A stretch of 64,000 nucleotides of DNA, from the NCBI GenBank assembly GCA_009801085.1, contig VNWV01000033.1:1-64000 (forward strand), read 5' to 3'. Source of the DNA: Lasiodiplodia sp. COLG20. Lineage: Eukaryota; Ascomycota; Dothideomycetes; Botryosphaeriales; Botryosphaeriaceae. Below, piece by piece: positions 1 to 11,042 of this stretch. The notes below the pieces were generated by a model. It ran no database searches, was not told the DNA's origin, and was given only the letters and a program-made list of their open reading frames with translations. Each line of letters opens with the position of its first letter. Position 1 is the first letter of the stretch. A program made the position numbers and the translations under genes.

Positions 1-486
1 GAAGATGCCCTTCGACGTCGTGTACGATTGTCCATTGGCGGCGTTGTTCACGCAGGTAAGGGACGAAGACGAGCTGGAAGCGCCGGCCTTCTTGGCAGTC
101 CACACGCCCGCGTTGGCCACGGCCGGGGTGAGGACGTTCTTCTTGTAGCACGCGTTCGGCTGCACGAAAGCAACGTCAAGACATCCGGTGGTGGCGTCAC
201 AGTCCCTGATACAGGCCTCGAAGGAGTCGACCCAGGACATTCCCATGTCACCGCCGCTATTGAAGGTCAGAGATCGCCCGTATATGTCTTCTTCCAGTTA
301 TACGTACGCATAGTCAGTGCCACACTCGATGTTCCACTGGGAGTTGGTGCCCTGGTAGACCTGGCCGTTGCTGGCGTTGTTTACGCAAGAAGGAGCGGCA
401 GCACGCTTATCGGGAGTAGGCGTGGCAAGAGATTGTGCGGCCAGAAGGCCCAGAAAGAGCGTAGGCTTGGAGAGAGCGGGAGCCAT
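1..486 (-). CDS. Secreted PAN/apple-like repeat protein (partial, C-terminus off window)
   Basis: The start at 486 gives a hydrophobic signal peptide (about residues 1-21, ending SLATP) followed by a KR dibasic site. The chain then has a CVNNASNGQVYQG block, an IECGTDYAGGDMG block and a Cys-rich stretch (EACIRDCDATTGC, then NACYKK). This is the spacing of fungal PAN/apple-like domains. A second CVNNAANGQSY copy appears near the window edge, so the protein has at least two tandem modules. One intron, 307..257 (51 nt, GTACGT donor, TAG acceptor), joins exon 486..308 to exon 256..1; the join restores codon GCC. It is probably exported or cell-wall associated, with carbohydrate or protein binding typical of PAN folds; the ligand is unknown. 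The reading frame is still open at base 1. Confidence 0.7.
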
Positions 487-593
487 TTCGATTAAGGCGG
501 AGTGGGTAGCCGGAAGGCTGTAAAGAGTGACTGGATGTACAGATGATTACTGGAGGAGTGCCCTGGTCGGCAAAGAAGAGCCGTGAACAGCTC

Positions 594-601
594 TTAATAT
601 A
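594..601 (-). promoter_or_regulatory. TATA-like element of the PAN-like gene
   Basis: On the minus strand the bases read TATATTAA, about 108-115 nt upstream of the ATG at 486, a usual distance for a fungal TATA element. It is assigned by position and base content only. Confidence 0.3.
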
Positions 602-1860
602 CTGGGAGTGCAGCTGGTGAGGCTGCAGTCGATATTTCCACAACATACACCACAGTGGGGTCCTGAAGCGGCATCGCCGAAGCTACCCGCGGAAATACGC
701 CTATGGCTGGCTGTGTGCAGCCTGTTTAACCTTAGTCACTCAGCCCCGCTCGGATCCTGGCCGGAGGTAAACCGGTGGGGTCCGTAGACAAAACGGGGGA
801 AACAGCCCTGTGGGCAGAGGGGTCCGGCAGGTTCCATAGACAAGCCTCCGGATATCTCTGTACGAGATCTTGGCATGCTTGGCGGAGGAATGGGCGGAGT
901 TGTGGCGGTGGTTCAGCGCATAAGGCGGAGAGTATTGGAGCTGAAGCTGGGCTCGGGCTAAATCCGCGTATCAGTCACCGAAAAGCGAGTTTGTGCTTGT
1001 TATACCGAGTTGAATGCTGGTGCAATTTGAAAATCAGACAGGCTCCTTACAGGTTTCCATGAACGTTGAGAGTAGGTTGTGCCTGCATTTGGAGAGACGC
1101 CGCCCTGCACGCTAAGCTGGCGCTAAATGCGGATTGGACGCTTAGCTCCGGAGGTGTCGCGGTAATTTTAAACGCCCATGGAGCTCCTTATCCAGCGCAA
1201 GAACTCTTAGCCATGTGGCTTACCGCTCTAGACTCCCGTAAGAGTAGCCGAAGGGCACAAGACGCTGCCACAGGCTCAAAGTCTATTTTGCGGCAATTGA
1301 TTCGCATTCGCTTTGCAGGTTTCGGACCATCCATGCTTGAGAGTGGTATGTACAAAGACAGAGAACAACGGAGAAGTGTTGAGCAGGGATTTATTTCGAA
1401 AGAGGACGTCTACAGAGTTGAGCCGGTTCACAGAAGTCTGTCTTCAAGTTGGAAGATGCGATTAAAGGGGTTGTACTGTGGCTGCGTGAGTCTGCATATT
1501 TGCCGGGGCCCCAGTCCGTGGGGAGCTTAGTCGACGCCACTGCCGCCAACTCCACCCCAAACAGTTACCCCTATCACCCCCGCATCACAAATTCATTGAA
1601 AATTCATGGCTTTGTGGATGAGATTCCCGAGCCTCTCGCTCTCGGTACCAACACAGTGGCGCAAGGCCGATGCGGCTATCCTTAAGGCTCGGGCGGCAGA
1701 CTCCGTACCTAATCAGCTTTTGAGTGTGGTGGCTTGACGATAACAATAAAGGTCGAGAACTGGATTCCGATCTGCACAGACCGGGCATTTGAATTCTGAA
1801 AAAGATTCATTTCGCATTGGAGCACCTGCGCTGCTCCGCCTTTTTCTGCATCATTTCTAC
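602..1860. other. Intergenic region without supported gene
   Basis: This stretch lies between the PAN-like gene promoter and the 3' end of the GH43 gene. Its open frames have neither fungal protein composition nor splice partners. No repeat, tRNA or transposon signature was recognised. Confidence 0.5.
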
Positions 1861-3387
1861 CTACTGCGCCGTCGGCGCCAACGCTTCCCACTCCTTCACA
1901 CCAACACCACCAAACTGGCCGCCACTCCCCGACGCCGTGATTACGGCACGCAGCGCCGTCGTGCTAACCTCCGTGAACGAAACCTCCTCCGGATCATCCG
2001 TCACCTCCAGCGGATACTCCGACGCATTCGCCACCTTCTCCCACTCGCCCGCCTCCGTCTGGTACTCGACATGCCACGCCGCCGGCGGCGGCACACCCTC
2101 ACTCGCACCCGCCGCCTGATCCGCAAAGAACGCCACGCGCACGCCGTTCAGCGCGACGGACGCATTCCACGTGTACACCAGCGTGCTCTGCTGCGGCGAG
2201 TCCGTCCCCGCGTACGAGCTCCAGTAATCCGGCGGCAGCGGGTTCGACGGGATCTTGCCGTCGTGCAGCGCCTCGACCCAGTACTGGATCGGCGTCTCGT
2301 TGACCGAGCTCGCCTCCGCCTTGGGCGCGATGTTCCGCGTCGGCTCCGCATCGGCCTCCGGACGCTTCGTCTGCACGATGCGGTTGATGGATGGCGGCGA
2401 GGTGCTGTCGTCCCAGGTCAGCGCGTCGAAGGCTACGCTGCGCCGGAAGTGGCCGCCGCCCTCGGCATCCGCCGTGTGGTAGACGAGGTACCATTGCCCG
2501 TCCAGCTCGACGGCGCCGGAGTGGGACGTGGTGGACGACACGATGCCGAGGATGACGTCCTGGAAGGTCCACGGGCCGAGCGGTGAGGATGCGGTGCCGT
2601 AGGCGATGCAGGCGTGGTAGGAGGTCGGCGTGCAGGGCGAGTCGGGCCCGGCGTTGTTGGCGGCGTAGAGCATGTAGTACGTGTCGTTGCGCTTCATCAG
2701 CCACGGGGCTTCGAAGAAGCCCGTCAGGCTGTCGACGGTGGTGACGGAGCCTTTCGTCGTGGCCATGTCGGAGGCGTCCAGCTCGTAGCCCCGCAGCTGC
2801 CCGAAGGTGCCGTAGTAGGCGTAGACTTTGCCGTCGTCGTCGACGAGCACGGTGGGGTCGATGTTCTGGATCGAGTTGCCCGGCGCCGGGACGGACTGCG
2901 AGAAGATGGGGCCGGATGGGTGGGCATCGGTGTACGGGCCGAGCGGGCTGTCGGCGACGGCGACGCCGATGGCGAACGGGTCGGAGTTGGTCGTGTCGGA
3001 TTGTGTCACGGGTGCGTATAGGTAGAATTTCCCGTCCGGACCTTGGACGATTTGAGCGGCATAGGCTGTGCCTTCCGCTGCCCAGGAGAAGATCTCGTGC
3101 GGCTTCGCGAAGGCCGGATGCAACGTCCATTCGCTGCCGGACGGGCTGGGCGATTCGCCAACTAGCATCTCCCATTCGTTGATGACGAAAGCGTTCTGAT
3201 CCACTGGCGCCTCGTCATGGCCTGCAATGATGTACAACGTGTTGTTTACAACAAGCGGGGCTGGGTCGGCCGAGTAGTACGAGCCATCGGCTAAAATCGG
3301 ATTGCCCGTCGATTTGAAGGTGACGGGACTTTGGGCGAGTGCTACAGCGCCCTGCAGGATGAGCAGGGAGAGCTGAATGGCAGACAT
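1861..3387 (-). CDS. Secreted glycoside hydrolase family 43 with C-terminal F5/8-like domain
   Basis: A single-exon gene of 508 aa when started at 3387. The frame opens upstream at 3474, but the start at 3387 places a signal peptide (residues 1-19, ending ALAQ) at the N-terminus. The five-bladed beta-propeller of GH43 is indicated by the three acidic positions: Asp41 in SADPAP (general base), Asp177 in NIDPTVLVDDDG (pKa modulator) and Glu226 in GFFEAPW (general acid). The last 150 residues (from about NIAPKAEASS) are rich in Trp and Asn and resemble an F5/8-type C or CBM-like jelly roll. The likely role is extracellular removal of arabinose, xylose or galactose side chains from plant polysaccharide. 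The exact substrate cannot be read from sequence. GC content is high in this gene, which produces long Arg-rich antisense frames. Confidence 0.88.
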   Translation of the reverse strand: MSAIQLSLLILQGAVALAQSPVTFKSTGNPILADGSYYSADPAPLVVNNTLYIIAGHDEAPVDQNAFVINEWEMLVGESPSPSGSEWTLHPAFAKPHEIFSWAAEGTAYAAQIVQGPDGKFYLYAPVTQSDTTNSDPFAIGVAVADSPLGPYTDAHPSGPIFSQSVPAPGNSIQNIDPTVLVDDDGKVYAYYGTFGQLRGYELDASDMATTKGSVTTVDSLTGFFEAPWLMKRNDTYYMLYAANNAGPDSPCTPTSYHACIAYGTASSPLGPWTFQDVILGIVSSTTSHSGAVELDGQWYLVYHTADAEGGGHFRRSVAFDALTWDDSTSPPSINRIVQTKRPEADAEPTRNIAPKAEASSVNETPIQYWVEALHDGKIPSNPLPPDYWSSYAGTDSPQQSTLVYTWNASVALNGVRVAFFADQAAGASEGVPPPAAWHVEYQTEAGEWEKVANASEYPLEVTDDPEEVSFTEVSTTALRAVITASGSGGQFGGVGVKEWEALAPTAQ

Positions 3388-4028
3388 GTTAACGAATGGA
3401 GTGATGGTACAAGGGACATGGGAAGAGCAGCGGTTGTTTGGCTGCTTTTTAACGTTTCGCTCGGTAAAGGCCATGTTTCAGACGATCAACTCTTGTGGAC
3501 GGAACAATCGAACCACAGTTCGTATTTGCTCGGCCCGCAACCGCGTCGCACCTTAATTATCCTCCATACTTGCATATGCACGTACCGTATCCGCCTTTGG
3601 GGATGATCGGCTGTGCCAGGGGCATTCGGCACGCGCTTTGGAAACGTTCGGTAATTGAAGCGAGGAGCATCGCCGGGACGGTTACCGAAAATGGCAAGTA
3701 GAATGGCCTTGAAACGGATACCGTGATTCGAAGGCACAACACCCGGATGCGCAGTCGACTCATGCTCGAGACTCTATGACAAAGATAGTGTACAACCATA
3801 AGCTCTCTGCAGTACAGGTAAGCCAGTTCTCCACGTTCTGGCGGTTGCTGTACTCATGATCGCGTTTTCGTATTTCCATTCCAGTGAGTGGAACAACCCT
3901 GAACACCAACGTCACTGTTTGATGGTTGGAAGCATTTCTGATGCTGGGGCTGGGCGAATGTAAGGCCGTTTCGTCCTTGAAAGGAGGGGGGGATTTGACA
4001 GTGCGTGAGTCCGTCGTCAGGTGAAAGA
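3388..4028. other. Intergenic region
   Basis: This 641 nt stretch lies between the GH43 start and the 3' end of the HET gene. It must hold the GH43 promoter. No conserved coding frame was seen. Confidence 0.5.
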
Positions 4029-6481
4029 TCAAACAAGTTCTATCTCTCGCTCCGGCCATGGCCCTTCTTCTCTCATCATTTGCAAAGTCGGTACCTCGTC
4101 CTCCAAGAGCTCCTGCCTCCCAAATGGGTAAACTTCAGACAGAGCCATTGCACCCACTCGGCGATATCTATTCGTATGTTCGGGAACACTTTCCAGGATC
4201 AAGAAAAAGACCACCCAGGCATCGTTGCTGTTTTGAGAAGTGGTTGCAGGTTGTGGAAGGTCAACAGAGGCTTGGTATGACTGGATCCAGTTGGCAACCT
4301 GAATGGCCACAAAATGCTGGCGGTGGTAGCCTCGATGCTTTTGTGCAAACTCCGCCCTGAAGTGGCCAGAACGATGCTCTATACCCCCATCGGTCGTCAT
4401 GTGGAACAGGCTCCGCAGGTCTCTTTCAAACGCTGACCGGAAAACATCCGGTTGCGGATTACTGGGAACGTCTCTCCAATTGTCTGACAACCGCTGGATG
4501 GGGGCCGTAATTCGCAGGACCAGGGGCTCCGTTGGGATGAATCGTTCTTGCTCCTTTGTGAATTTCGGAGTTTCAACATTCCCCAGGCAGCTATGCATGT
4601 CGCGTCGATGCGAAGAGAAATCGGTTGGCTCCGCACCCCAATGAGAAAAGTCATGTGCCAACACACTTGCCCAGCTCCACGATGGAGCGTGAGGTTTCGT
4701 AATACCGCCGTCGGGCTTTGGCTGAAAATTCTCAAGGTCGCGGTCGATTTCCTCGCGGCTTCTCTTGTTTCCCCAGGCTATCCAGAGTAATCCCAAGGTC
4801 CAGTCGCTTTCCCATAAGCCAGCCCAGTATCGATCCCGACCTGCAGCCTTTTGTTCCAGTACATTTGCAAGTCCAGCCACTGACGCAAGCTTGTCGGCTT
4901 CGTAAGTGAAGTTCCGCCATTGAAATTCGTTGGTTAGGCGATACCAATACCGGACCAAAAAGGTGTGGTATTCTTGCATGGTAATTCCCCATCGTTCGTG
5001 ATTTTCGACCCTTACAGGACCATTCCAGAGAGCGGTAAGCCTGTCGAGGGTGTCATAATGCAAATCGAGGCGAGACTCTTCGACCAGGTCAAAGGCTGTG
5101 TGCTTCGTGTGATCCACAGAGCCGTTATTTTCTCTGATGGTAGACGAATGGCAATGCCAACTCATTTGAAGATGAGTGTAACTGAGTCCACGCGATGCCG
5201 AGAGACGCTCTTGCAAGGTCCATCCCCGCCTCCTCCAGCGTCCTTCCGTTCTGAAGTGGTCATCTTCTTCATGTGCGTCTCCGTCGTGAATACGAAGGTA
5301 GACTTTGTCGTGAGAGGCCTTTTCAGATTGTTCGAGGCTTGCAATCTTCCAAGGTAGCGAGCATTCGGGGCTCACTGTTCGGTTGTCTTCTTGGAGAAAT
5401 CCATCTGAAATAGATGTTGAGGTTGTAGCGAATAACGTAACGGTGGCGTGGTTGTAGATGTCGTGCATACGGGCGGCCTCCAACTTCCAATCTTCCGCAT
5501 CATCCTGGACGATACAGAGAGCGTCCACCCACAGGTAAGGAATCTTAAGCCCGCGTGCCACGACAACTGCATGGTGAAGAGTCTTCGGCCAACAATTCAA
5601 CGGCATACATTCCTGGAACGAGTCGAAATTTGCTTTGGTGAGTTTAAAGGCCACGTCCTTTCCCCAACAATAACTCAAAGCCAAATACTTTCCCGTCTGC
5701 TCTTCTGTCGAGCCCCCGATTCGATCTGCTGGAATCACCAGTCGTGGCTCATCTCCTTCGTTCCCAACATAGACTACACGTGTAGGGAGGCTATTGTTCT
5801 TGCCAATCAGTTCTCTGCATAATATGTGCTCATTGGTACAGGTCTGAAGCCAATGGGAAGCTAATTTAAGAGCAGCGGCGGAACCAGGTTCTTTGTAGAT
5901 CTCGCCCAATGACACGAGGTCCGTGATTGAAGAGTCATCTTTCGGAACAGTGCCTGAAGCCGTGTCAGCTGGGATGTGATCTACACTTTCCAGTTCAGCC
6001 TACCTCTTTTAAAGAAGAAACTTGGGTCACCAAGGTAATTAATGCGGCTCGTTTTGCGTCCACGCGTACGTAGCCCCGTGATGATCCCCCTTAACTGTAG
6101 ACCGGAATGCTCGGGGTTTCCTTGGTGTTGGCTGTTCTCCCGAAACCGAGTTTGATAAGGCCGAAGATACAGCTTCCCTACTGGATCTCTCATAAGTATT
6201 CGGATCACCCCCCCATCATCTTCTCCTGGAGGGATTTCTCTTTTATAATGGTGTCTATGGTCTCCCAACCGTGCTTTCGTGGCCCATTGGCGGAGAAAAA
6301 GTTTACAAAGTTCACAGCCATTGTTTGCAAAACCACAATCTACCCACTCCTCGATTGTCTCGTGGTGATTTACAGCATCACCAAAAACAAACGAGGGGCT
6401 CTCGGTCCGATCTCCTGTTGTTACCAGTTGCCGCAAAATTTCTCGAGCGTCAATGTTGCTACAATAGCCACATAGAGGCAT
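4029..6481 (-). CDS. HET-domain (heterokaryon incompatibility) protein
   Basis: Two exons, 6481..6004 and 5953..4029, give 800 aa. The 50 nt intron (6003..5954) starts GTAGGC, has a GCTGAC branch site and ends TTCAG. An alternative acceptor upstream would make a 35 nt intron and is less likely. The N-terminal exon has a CGYCSNID zinc-like pair and a CELCKLF motif, as often found ahead of HET domains. The HET core follows: YLALSYCWG, then YLWVDALCIVQDD, then a region with AARMHDIYNHA. HET proteins act in the cytosol in programmed cell death after fusion with a genetically different partner. The partner of this one cannot be inferred. No C-terminal WD40, NACHT or ankyrin module is present. Confidence 0.85.
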
Positions 6482-7012
6482 TGTGGGTAAGACTGAGAGT
6501 GAAGGATAGGGAAAAGACGGTTGTGATGTTCTGGTTGTGCATCTCCTTCGCGGCAGGAGGTAATTGCGGGGTCGTTTTCTCAGCGCTTGAACAAATTAAG
6601 CTTAGCTCAATTCACTATGACGTCACACTGCTGGCTATGCAGCCGTCCCGTCCCCCATGGACACGGTAAACTCGTATCCAAAAGGAAAGGGAAACAATGA
6701 TTTTGCCACAAGTTCAAATCCCTTCCAGCCCTAGGCCCTCCCGCTTGTGTATTCGTTGAATATTCCGAGAGAGACAGATAGATAAGTCATAAAGCGGAGG
6801 ATAAACTGTGTGATATCTCATCACAGATTTATAGATTTTCTCCAGTCTCAAAAGGAAATAGACCGCAAATGTTAACAATGTGTCTTTTGATTTTACACAA
6901 GATATTTTACGTATAGGGGTATTCAGAACCCTCTACGCGCTGTGATGAATCTACCCCAACCCACAGGTTGTTCCTTTTTTTGACGTTAAAGGAGCCATCC
7001 AACCCCACCAGA
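6482..7012. other. Intergenic region
   Basis: This stretch contains the promoter of the HET gene and the 3' flank of the SRPBCC gene. It is somewhat AT-rich around 6780-6910. No gene was recognised. Confidence 0.5.
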
Positions 7013-7531
7013 CTAATTTCCCCGAGCAACACGGACAAGCCCATCCAGCCACTCCTGGTGACCATTCAGCATCGGATTAGGCCTCTGGCTAGCCAAACCG
7101 GCCGCAGGCTCTCCAATCTGCGATTCCTGAGTCAGAATCCTGACTCTCCCATCCCCCAGATCCTCAACGAGCCAAGCGTGGTAGACATCGAGATAAGAAG
7201 CCTTGTCGCCATCCTGCCACGCGCGCCAGGCCAGCCGTCCGACGGGCTGTCCGTCTCCAGGGGCGATGGATTCCCAGGTCTCGCACTGGAGCGGCGGGAA
7301 GCCGAAGGTGGAAAAGCTGAACGTGTCGCCTTTTTGCAGGGAAGGGCCGGATGCCGGAGGCGTGATGTTGGAGACGTTGGAGTAGTAGGACTCCCATTTG
7401 GTGATGTCGACGAGGTTGGCCCAGACGTTTGCGGCGGTGATGCCCTTCACGATGACCTCGTTGGAGACGTAGTTGTCGGTTGTGCCGGGGAGGTATTTGG
7501 CGGGCCAGATGATGGCGGGAGCGGTAGCCAT
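7013..7531 (-). CDS. SRPBCC/polyketide-cyclase-like small protein
   Basis: An intronless gene of 172 aa. The sequence follows the START/SRPBCC helix-grip pattern: an early beta strand (NEVIVKGITAANVWANLVDITKWESYY), a glycine-containing loop (LQKGDTFSFSTFG), central strands and a long C-terminal helix (HQEWLDGLVRVAR). Such proteins bind hydrophobic ligands, and some act as cyclases or dehydratases. It is divergent from the enoyl reductase gene across a 605 nt shared upstream region, which makes co-regulation plausible. Function beyond ligand binding is not assigned. Confidence 0.7.
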   Translation of the reverse strand: MATAPAIIWPAKYLPGTTDNYVSNEVIVKGITAANVWANLVDITKWESYYSNVSNITPPASGPSLQKGDTFSFSTFGFPPLQCETWESIAPGDGQPVGRLAWRAWQDGDKASYLDVYHAWLVEDLGDGRVRILTQESQIGEPAAGLASQRPNPMLNGHQEWLDGLVRVARGN

Positions 7532-8136
7532 TTTCGAGGGTTGAATGAACGAGTTTGTTCAGAGAGCGCGGTTGAAAGTATGATTGAAATTGGTGTATTC
7601 GTGGTGTAAGTGCCTGTGGGTTTTGCGATGGGAATCAATTGAGGACGGGGTTCCGAGTTTACTTAAGGTCACCATGATCAAGGAGGAAAATCCAGGATTT
7701 TCTAATGATTACTTTAGATCGGATGCACTACTAAGCAATCGAAAGATGTGGCGACCTAATAGTAGTTTCAAGCGAAAGACTAGTGGGTGCAAGTGCAATT
7801 AAGGTTCTATTCTACGGGCTTCGACGCGTGATGATTGCCTAAACAGAACCAATCATCCGGGGGCAGCACAGAGCATCCCCAACTAATACGGCCGCCTCTA
7901 ACCATCTATGGAAGGACTTCCATTGCTACATGCTTTGTAATTGCCTTGCTGACATATCTCGTTCGGTGGAACAACTTCATCCCTCGGCTTTCCCATTAAC
8001 GCCGCAGTTACGACCGAGGGCTTCGGAGAAGAGCTTCAATATATTCCATCAATACAACCTTGAAGAAAAAGGTCCAGTAAGGCAATACGATCAATTGTTC
8101 CTTTTTAAAGTGGTCATCACCAGAGCCTTCTAAACT
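7532..8136. promoter_or_regulatory. Divergent promoter region between SRPBCC and enoyl-reductase genes
   Basis: This 605 nt stretch separates two start codons facing away from each other, so it must hold both promoters. No clear TATA box or palindromic zinc-cluster site was identified by eye. Confidence 0.4.
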
Positions 8137-9256
8137 ATGAAGGCCATCAAGGTAGTGTCGGGCGGCAAGGCGGCTGTCCTTGATTCTCCCATCCCCCAGC
8201 TCCGACCAGACTATGTACTCGTCAAGACTGTCGCTGTTGCCCTGAATCCCACAGACTGGAAGCACATTGCTTTCATGCCAGATGTCGAAGGGTGCACTTC
8301 GGGTTGTGATTACTCGGGCGTGGTGCAAGCGGTTGGGGCCAACGTTACTACGCTGAAAGCTGGTGACCGTATCGCAGGCTGGACGCACGGAGGAAACAAA
8401 ACCAACAAGGAAGATGGATCTTTTGCCGAGTACCTCGTGGCGAAGGAAGGCATCCAGCTTAAGATTCCGGACAACGTCAGCTTCGAAGACGCAGCCACAC
8501 TCGGAGTGGGGATCTCAACGGTCGGCCAAGGCTTGTATCAATCTCTGGGACTCCCATTGCCCAGCCACCCGAGCAGCGAGCGCTTTCCCCTTCTGATTTA
8601 CGGGGGGAGCACGGCTACCGGAGCCCTGGCTATCCAGTTCGCCAAGCTGTAAGCAATCTGCTAACCCCCCCTTCGCCCTGCTGGACTGCGAGCTGACGCA
8701 CGTGTTTTTTTAAACGAGTAGCTCCGGCCTTGAAGTCATTGCGACCTGCTCGCCAAGGAACTTTGAGATGGTCAAATCTCTGGGCGCTGATGCGGTCTTT
8801 GACTACAACAGTCCGACCGTGGGTGCGGACATTTGCAAGCACATCAACAACAAGCTCTACTACGCCTTCGACTGCATTGCCGAGGGCAATTCTGCACAGA
8901 TCTGCGCCGACGCCCTGTCCGATGCTCAGTCTGATGTTGCGAAGAAACCCGTGTACTCGGCGCTGTTGTTCTGCGATTTTCCCCGCAAGGACGTGGAAGC
9001 GAAGTATACCCTGGCGTACACCACTTTCCGAGAGGCATTTACCAAGTCGTTTGGCCCGGGCAATTTCCCAGCCAGCAAGGAGGACTACGAGTTTGGTAAA
9101 ACGTTCTGGAAGTTGACCGAGGAGCTGCTGGCAAAGGGCAAGTTCAAGGTTCACACTCCTGATGTAAGAACCGGTGGGTTCGAGGGTATATTGGAGGGAT
9201 TGGAGGAACTGAGGCAGGGCAAGGTCAGCGGGAAGAAATTAGTCTACAAGCTATGA
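8137..9256 (+). CDS. LovC-type trans-acting enoyl reductase / zinc-independent MDR oxidoreductase
   Basis: Two exons, 8137..8648 and 8722..9256, give 348 aa. The intron (8649..8721) has GTAAGC, a GCTAAC element and a TAG acceptor. The protein has the medium-chain dehydrogenase layout. The N-terminal GroES-like half contains ALNPTDWKH and SGCDYSGVVQAVG. The Rossmann half contains the nucleotide loop YGGSTATGALAIQFAKL. Structural-zinc cysteines are absent. The family includes the stand-alone enoyl reductases that serve reducing polyketide synthases, but also many catabolic quinone or enoyl reductases. No polyketide synthase lies in the window, so a catabolic or tailoring role is equally possible. 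A degraded copy of its C-terminal region is found at 12836-12885. Confidence 0.82.
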
Positions 9257-9477
9257 CCGAGAGCACACTCTGTATTCTCAATTTTGATACCCAAAGTCCT
9301 ATCTCATCATTCTCACGCACCAACAAGTCCACTCAATTCAGTACCCGCCTGGATCTCATCTCTCAGTCTTGATAAATACCAAAGTATCAATTGGCGCTAT
9401 CCTGAAGCTTTGGCATAGTGGCTAAGATGAAAGCACAAGGGCCAGCAAAAGAGGAACAACAGCTTCCAGCCAGGCCG

Positions 9478-10305
9478 TCATTCGCGTAACTGCATCCCGC
9501 CGCAGCAGCTCCAGACCTGGCCTGTGACAAACGACGCCTCTTGCGAAGCAAGGAAAGCGATCAGCGAGGCAGCCTCACTAGGTTGTCCCAACCGGCGCAG
9601 TGGAATGTGAGACGCCACAGCATCGGCCCCCCTTTCGCCAAGATTCCGCTTCAAAGCCTCGGTTCCGAATACACCGAGAACGACACAGTTCGCTCGAATG
9701 TTGTTCGCGGCCTGCGTCATGGCCGTGTGTCGCGTGAGGGCGTGGATGCCGGCTTTCGAAGCCTGGTACGCGGGCAGCTGCGGGTGGCCCGTCCAAGAAG
9801 AGATGGAGGAGATGTTGACGATGGATCCGTGTTTCTGGGAGAGCATGTGGGGCAAGACGGCTTTAGTGGTGAGGGCGTAGCCGGTGAGGTTGGTGTTGAG
9901 CGTCTCCCTCCAGATCTCGGATTTGGGACCTGCCCCGACGGCGACATCTTGGGCCTGGAAATCTTTGCCGACGGCTGCGGCTACGTTGACTAGCACGTCG
10001 ACTCCGCCGTACTCGCGCACGCTGGCCTGGACAAGGGACTCGATTGAGTTCTCGTTTGCCAGGTCGAATTTGAACGGAGCCACAGGGCCGCTGTTTGATC
10101 CACCTGAAATATCTCTGGCCAGGTGCTGGACGCCTGAGAAATTGATATCGCCTGCAATGATTTTCGCACCCTCCTGGGCAAAGCGCCGTACGACCGCAGC
10201 ACCTATCCCCGTAGCACTCCCAGCCACAATGACACGGAGCCCTTGAAGACCAATCATTGAAGGATTTGTATTGCGAATATGAGATGTCGTGGGAATAGTT
10301 GACAA
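9478..10305 (-). CDS. Short-chain dehydrogenase/reductase (classical SDR)
   Basis: An intronless gene of 275 aa. Motifs in order: the cofactor loop GSATGIG (in place of TGxxxGIG, about residues 30-36), an acidic residue in AGDINF favouring NAD(H), the structural NVAAAV motif replacing NNAG, the catalytic Ser in SISSW and the YQASK catalytic Tyr/Lys, then the C-terminal GQVWSCCGG where most SDRs have DGG. An internal Met at 10257, closer to the Rossmann fold, could also be the start. It is divergent from the P450 at 11043. The reaction is NAD(P)-dependent alcohol/ketone interconversion; the substrate is unknown. Confidence 0.85.
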   Translation of the reverse strand: MSTIPTTSHIRNTNPSMIGLQGLRVIVAGSATGIGAAVVRRFAQEGAKIIAGDINFSGVQHLARDISGGSNSGPVAPFKFDLANENSIESLVQASVREYGGVDVLVNVAAAVGKDFQAQDVAVGAGPKSEIWRETLNTNLTGYALTTKAVLPHMLSQKHGSIVNISSISSWTGHPQLPAYQASKAGIHALTRHTAMTQAANNIRANCVVLGVFGTEALKRNLGERGADAVASHIPLRRLGQPSEAASLIAFLASQEASFVTGQVWSCCGGMQLRE

Positions 10306-10386
10306 GATAAGTGCGGAACGAGTCGACCAAAGATTTTAGTAAGCTGTGAAGTGCGGAATATATTGAACTGGAACGTAAATTTGAGC

Positions 10387-10393
10387 TTATATA
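10387..10393 (-). promoter_or_regulatory. TATA-like element of the SDR gene
   Basis: The minus strand reads TATATAA, 82-88 nt upstream of the SDR ATG at 10305. Confidence 0.4.
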
Positions 10394-11042
10394 CAGTGTC
10401 GTGATTGTGAGGCCGTCTTGCGTTTGCGTCTACGGGATCTCCCAGCGGAGTTGGAATCTACCGGTAACCCGAGGATGCCTTGACCCGGACCTATACCTCC
10501 GTCTACCCGTGTGGCACAAATGAGGTTTTCTTAGCGATATGCTTTGAGACCAATAAGCAATGCGCCTTGGAAGATGGAACCGCAGCTTGCTTGTTCATGC
10601 ATCTACAGGGATCTTATAACGTGGACACGTACCAAACATCTACTAATATTAGCTTAATTATGCAACATAATGTAGATAATAAACATATATAGAAAGACTT
10701 TCCGGCTCAGATACGAGTCTACTGAGCTACTGAGATATGCTACGCGAGAACTTGCCAATCTCGGCGAGATAGGTAACTTCAGGAGATAAGGCGAGGACGC
10801 TTCAGGTAGCCTCAAGCATAACATGATACAGGTTGCACAACTTATCCAAGCCGAAATTCGGGTTCTATAGTACCCGGTTCGCCGGCTCTTAACGCCGTTC
10901 CGATACCTTGCCGGGTAGCGGCGTGCCGAAATACTCGGCATCGTTGTTTATATACTATGAACACAAGTTCAACCTCAGCAACAGCTCATCTCATTTCTGA
11001 AAGCCTTTCAAAAGAAGATTGAGACTAACGCGAAGAATCACT
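10394..11042. promoter_or_regulatory. Shared upstream region of SDR and P450
   Basis: Head-to-head spacer. It is AT-rich at 10600-10700, with a TATATACT stretch near 10949 on the plus strand, about 95 nt before the preferred P450 start. No palindromic regulator site was identified with confidence. Confidence 0.35.

Noticed and set aside
775..1530. Two plus-strand frames of 95 and 154 codons upstream of GH43
   Set aside because: No domain, signal peptide or splice partner; composition is not protein-like.
1789..2586. Arg-rich 265-codon frame opposite the GH43 gene
   Set aside because: It is antisense to a clearly conserved enzyme and has the skewed Arg/Leu content of a GC-rich shadow frame.
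5969..6003. 35 nt intron option in the first HET gene
   Set aside because: Too short, and the GCTGAC branch site lies downstream of that acceptor, so the 50 nt form was chosen.
10654..10941. 95-codon minus frame between SDR and P450
   Set aside because: Lies in a shared promoter, no family features; treated as intergenic.
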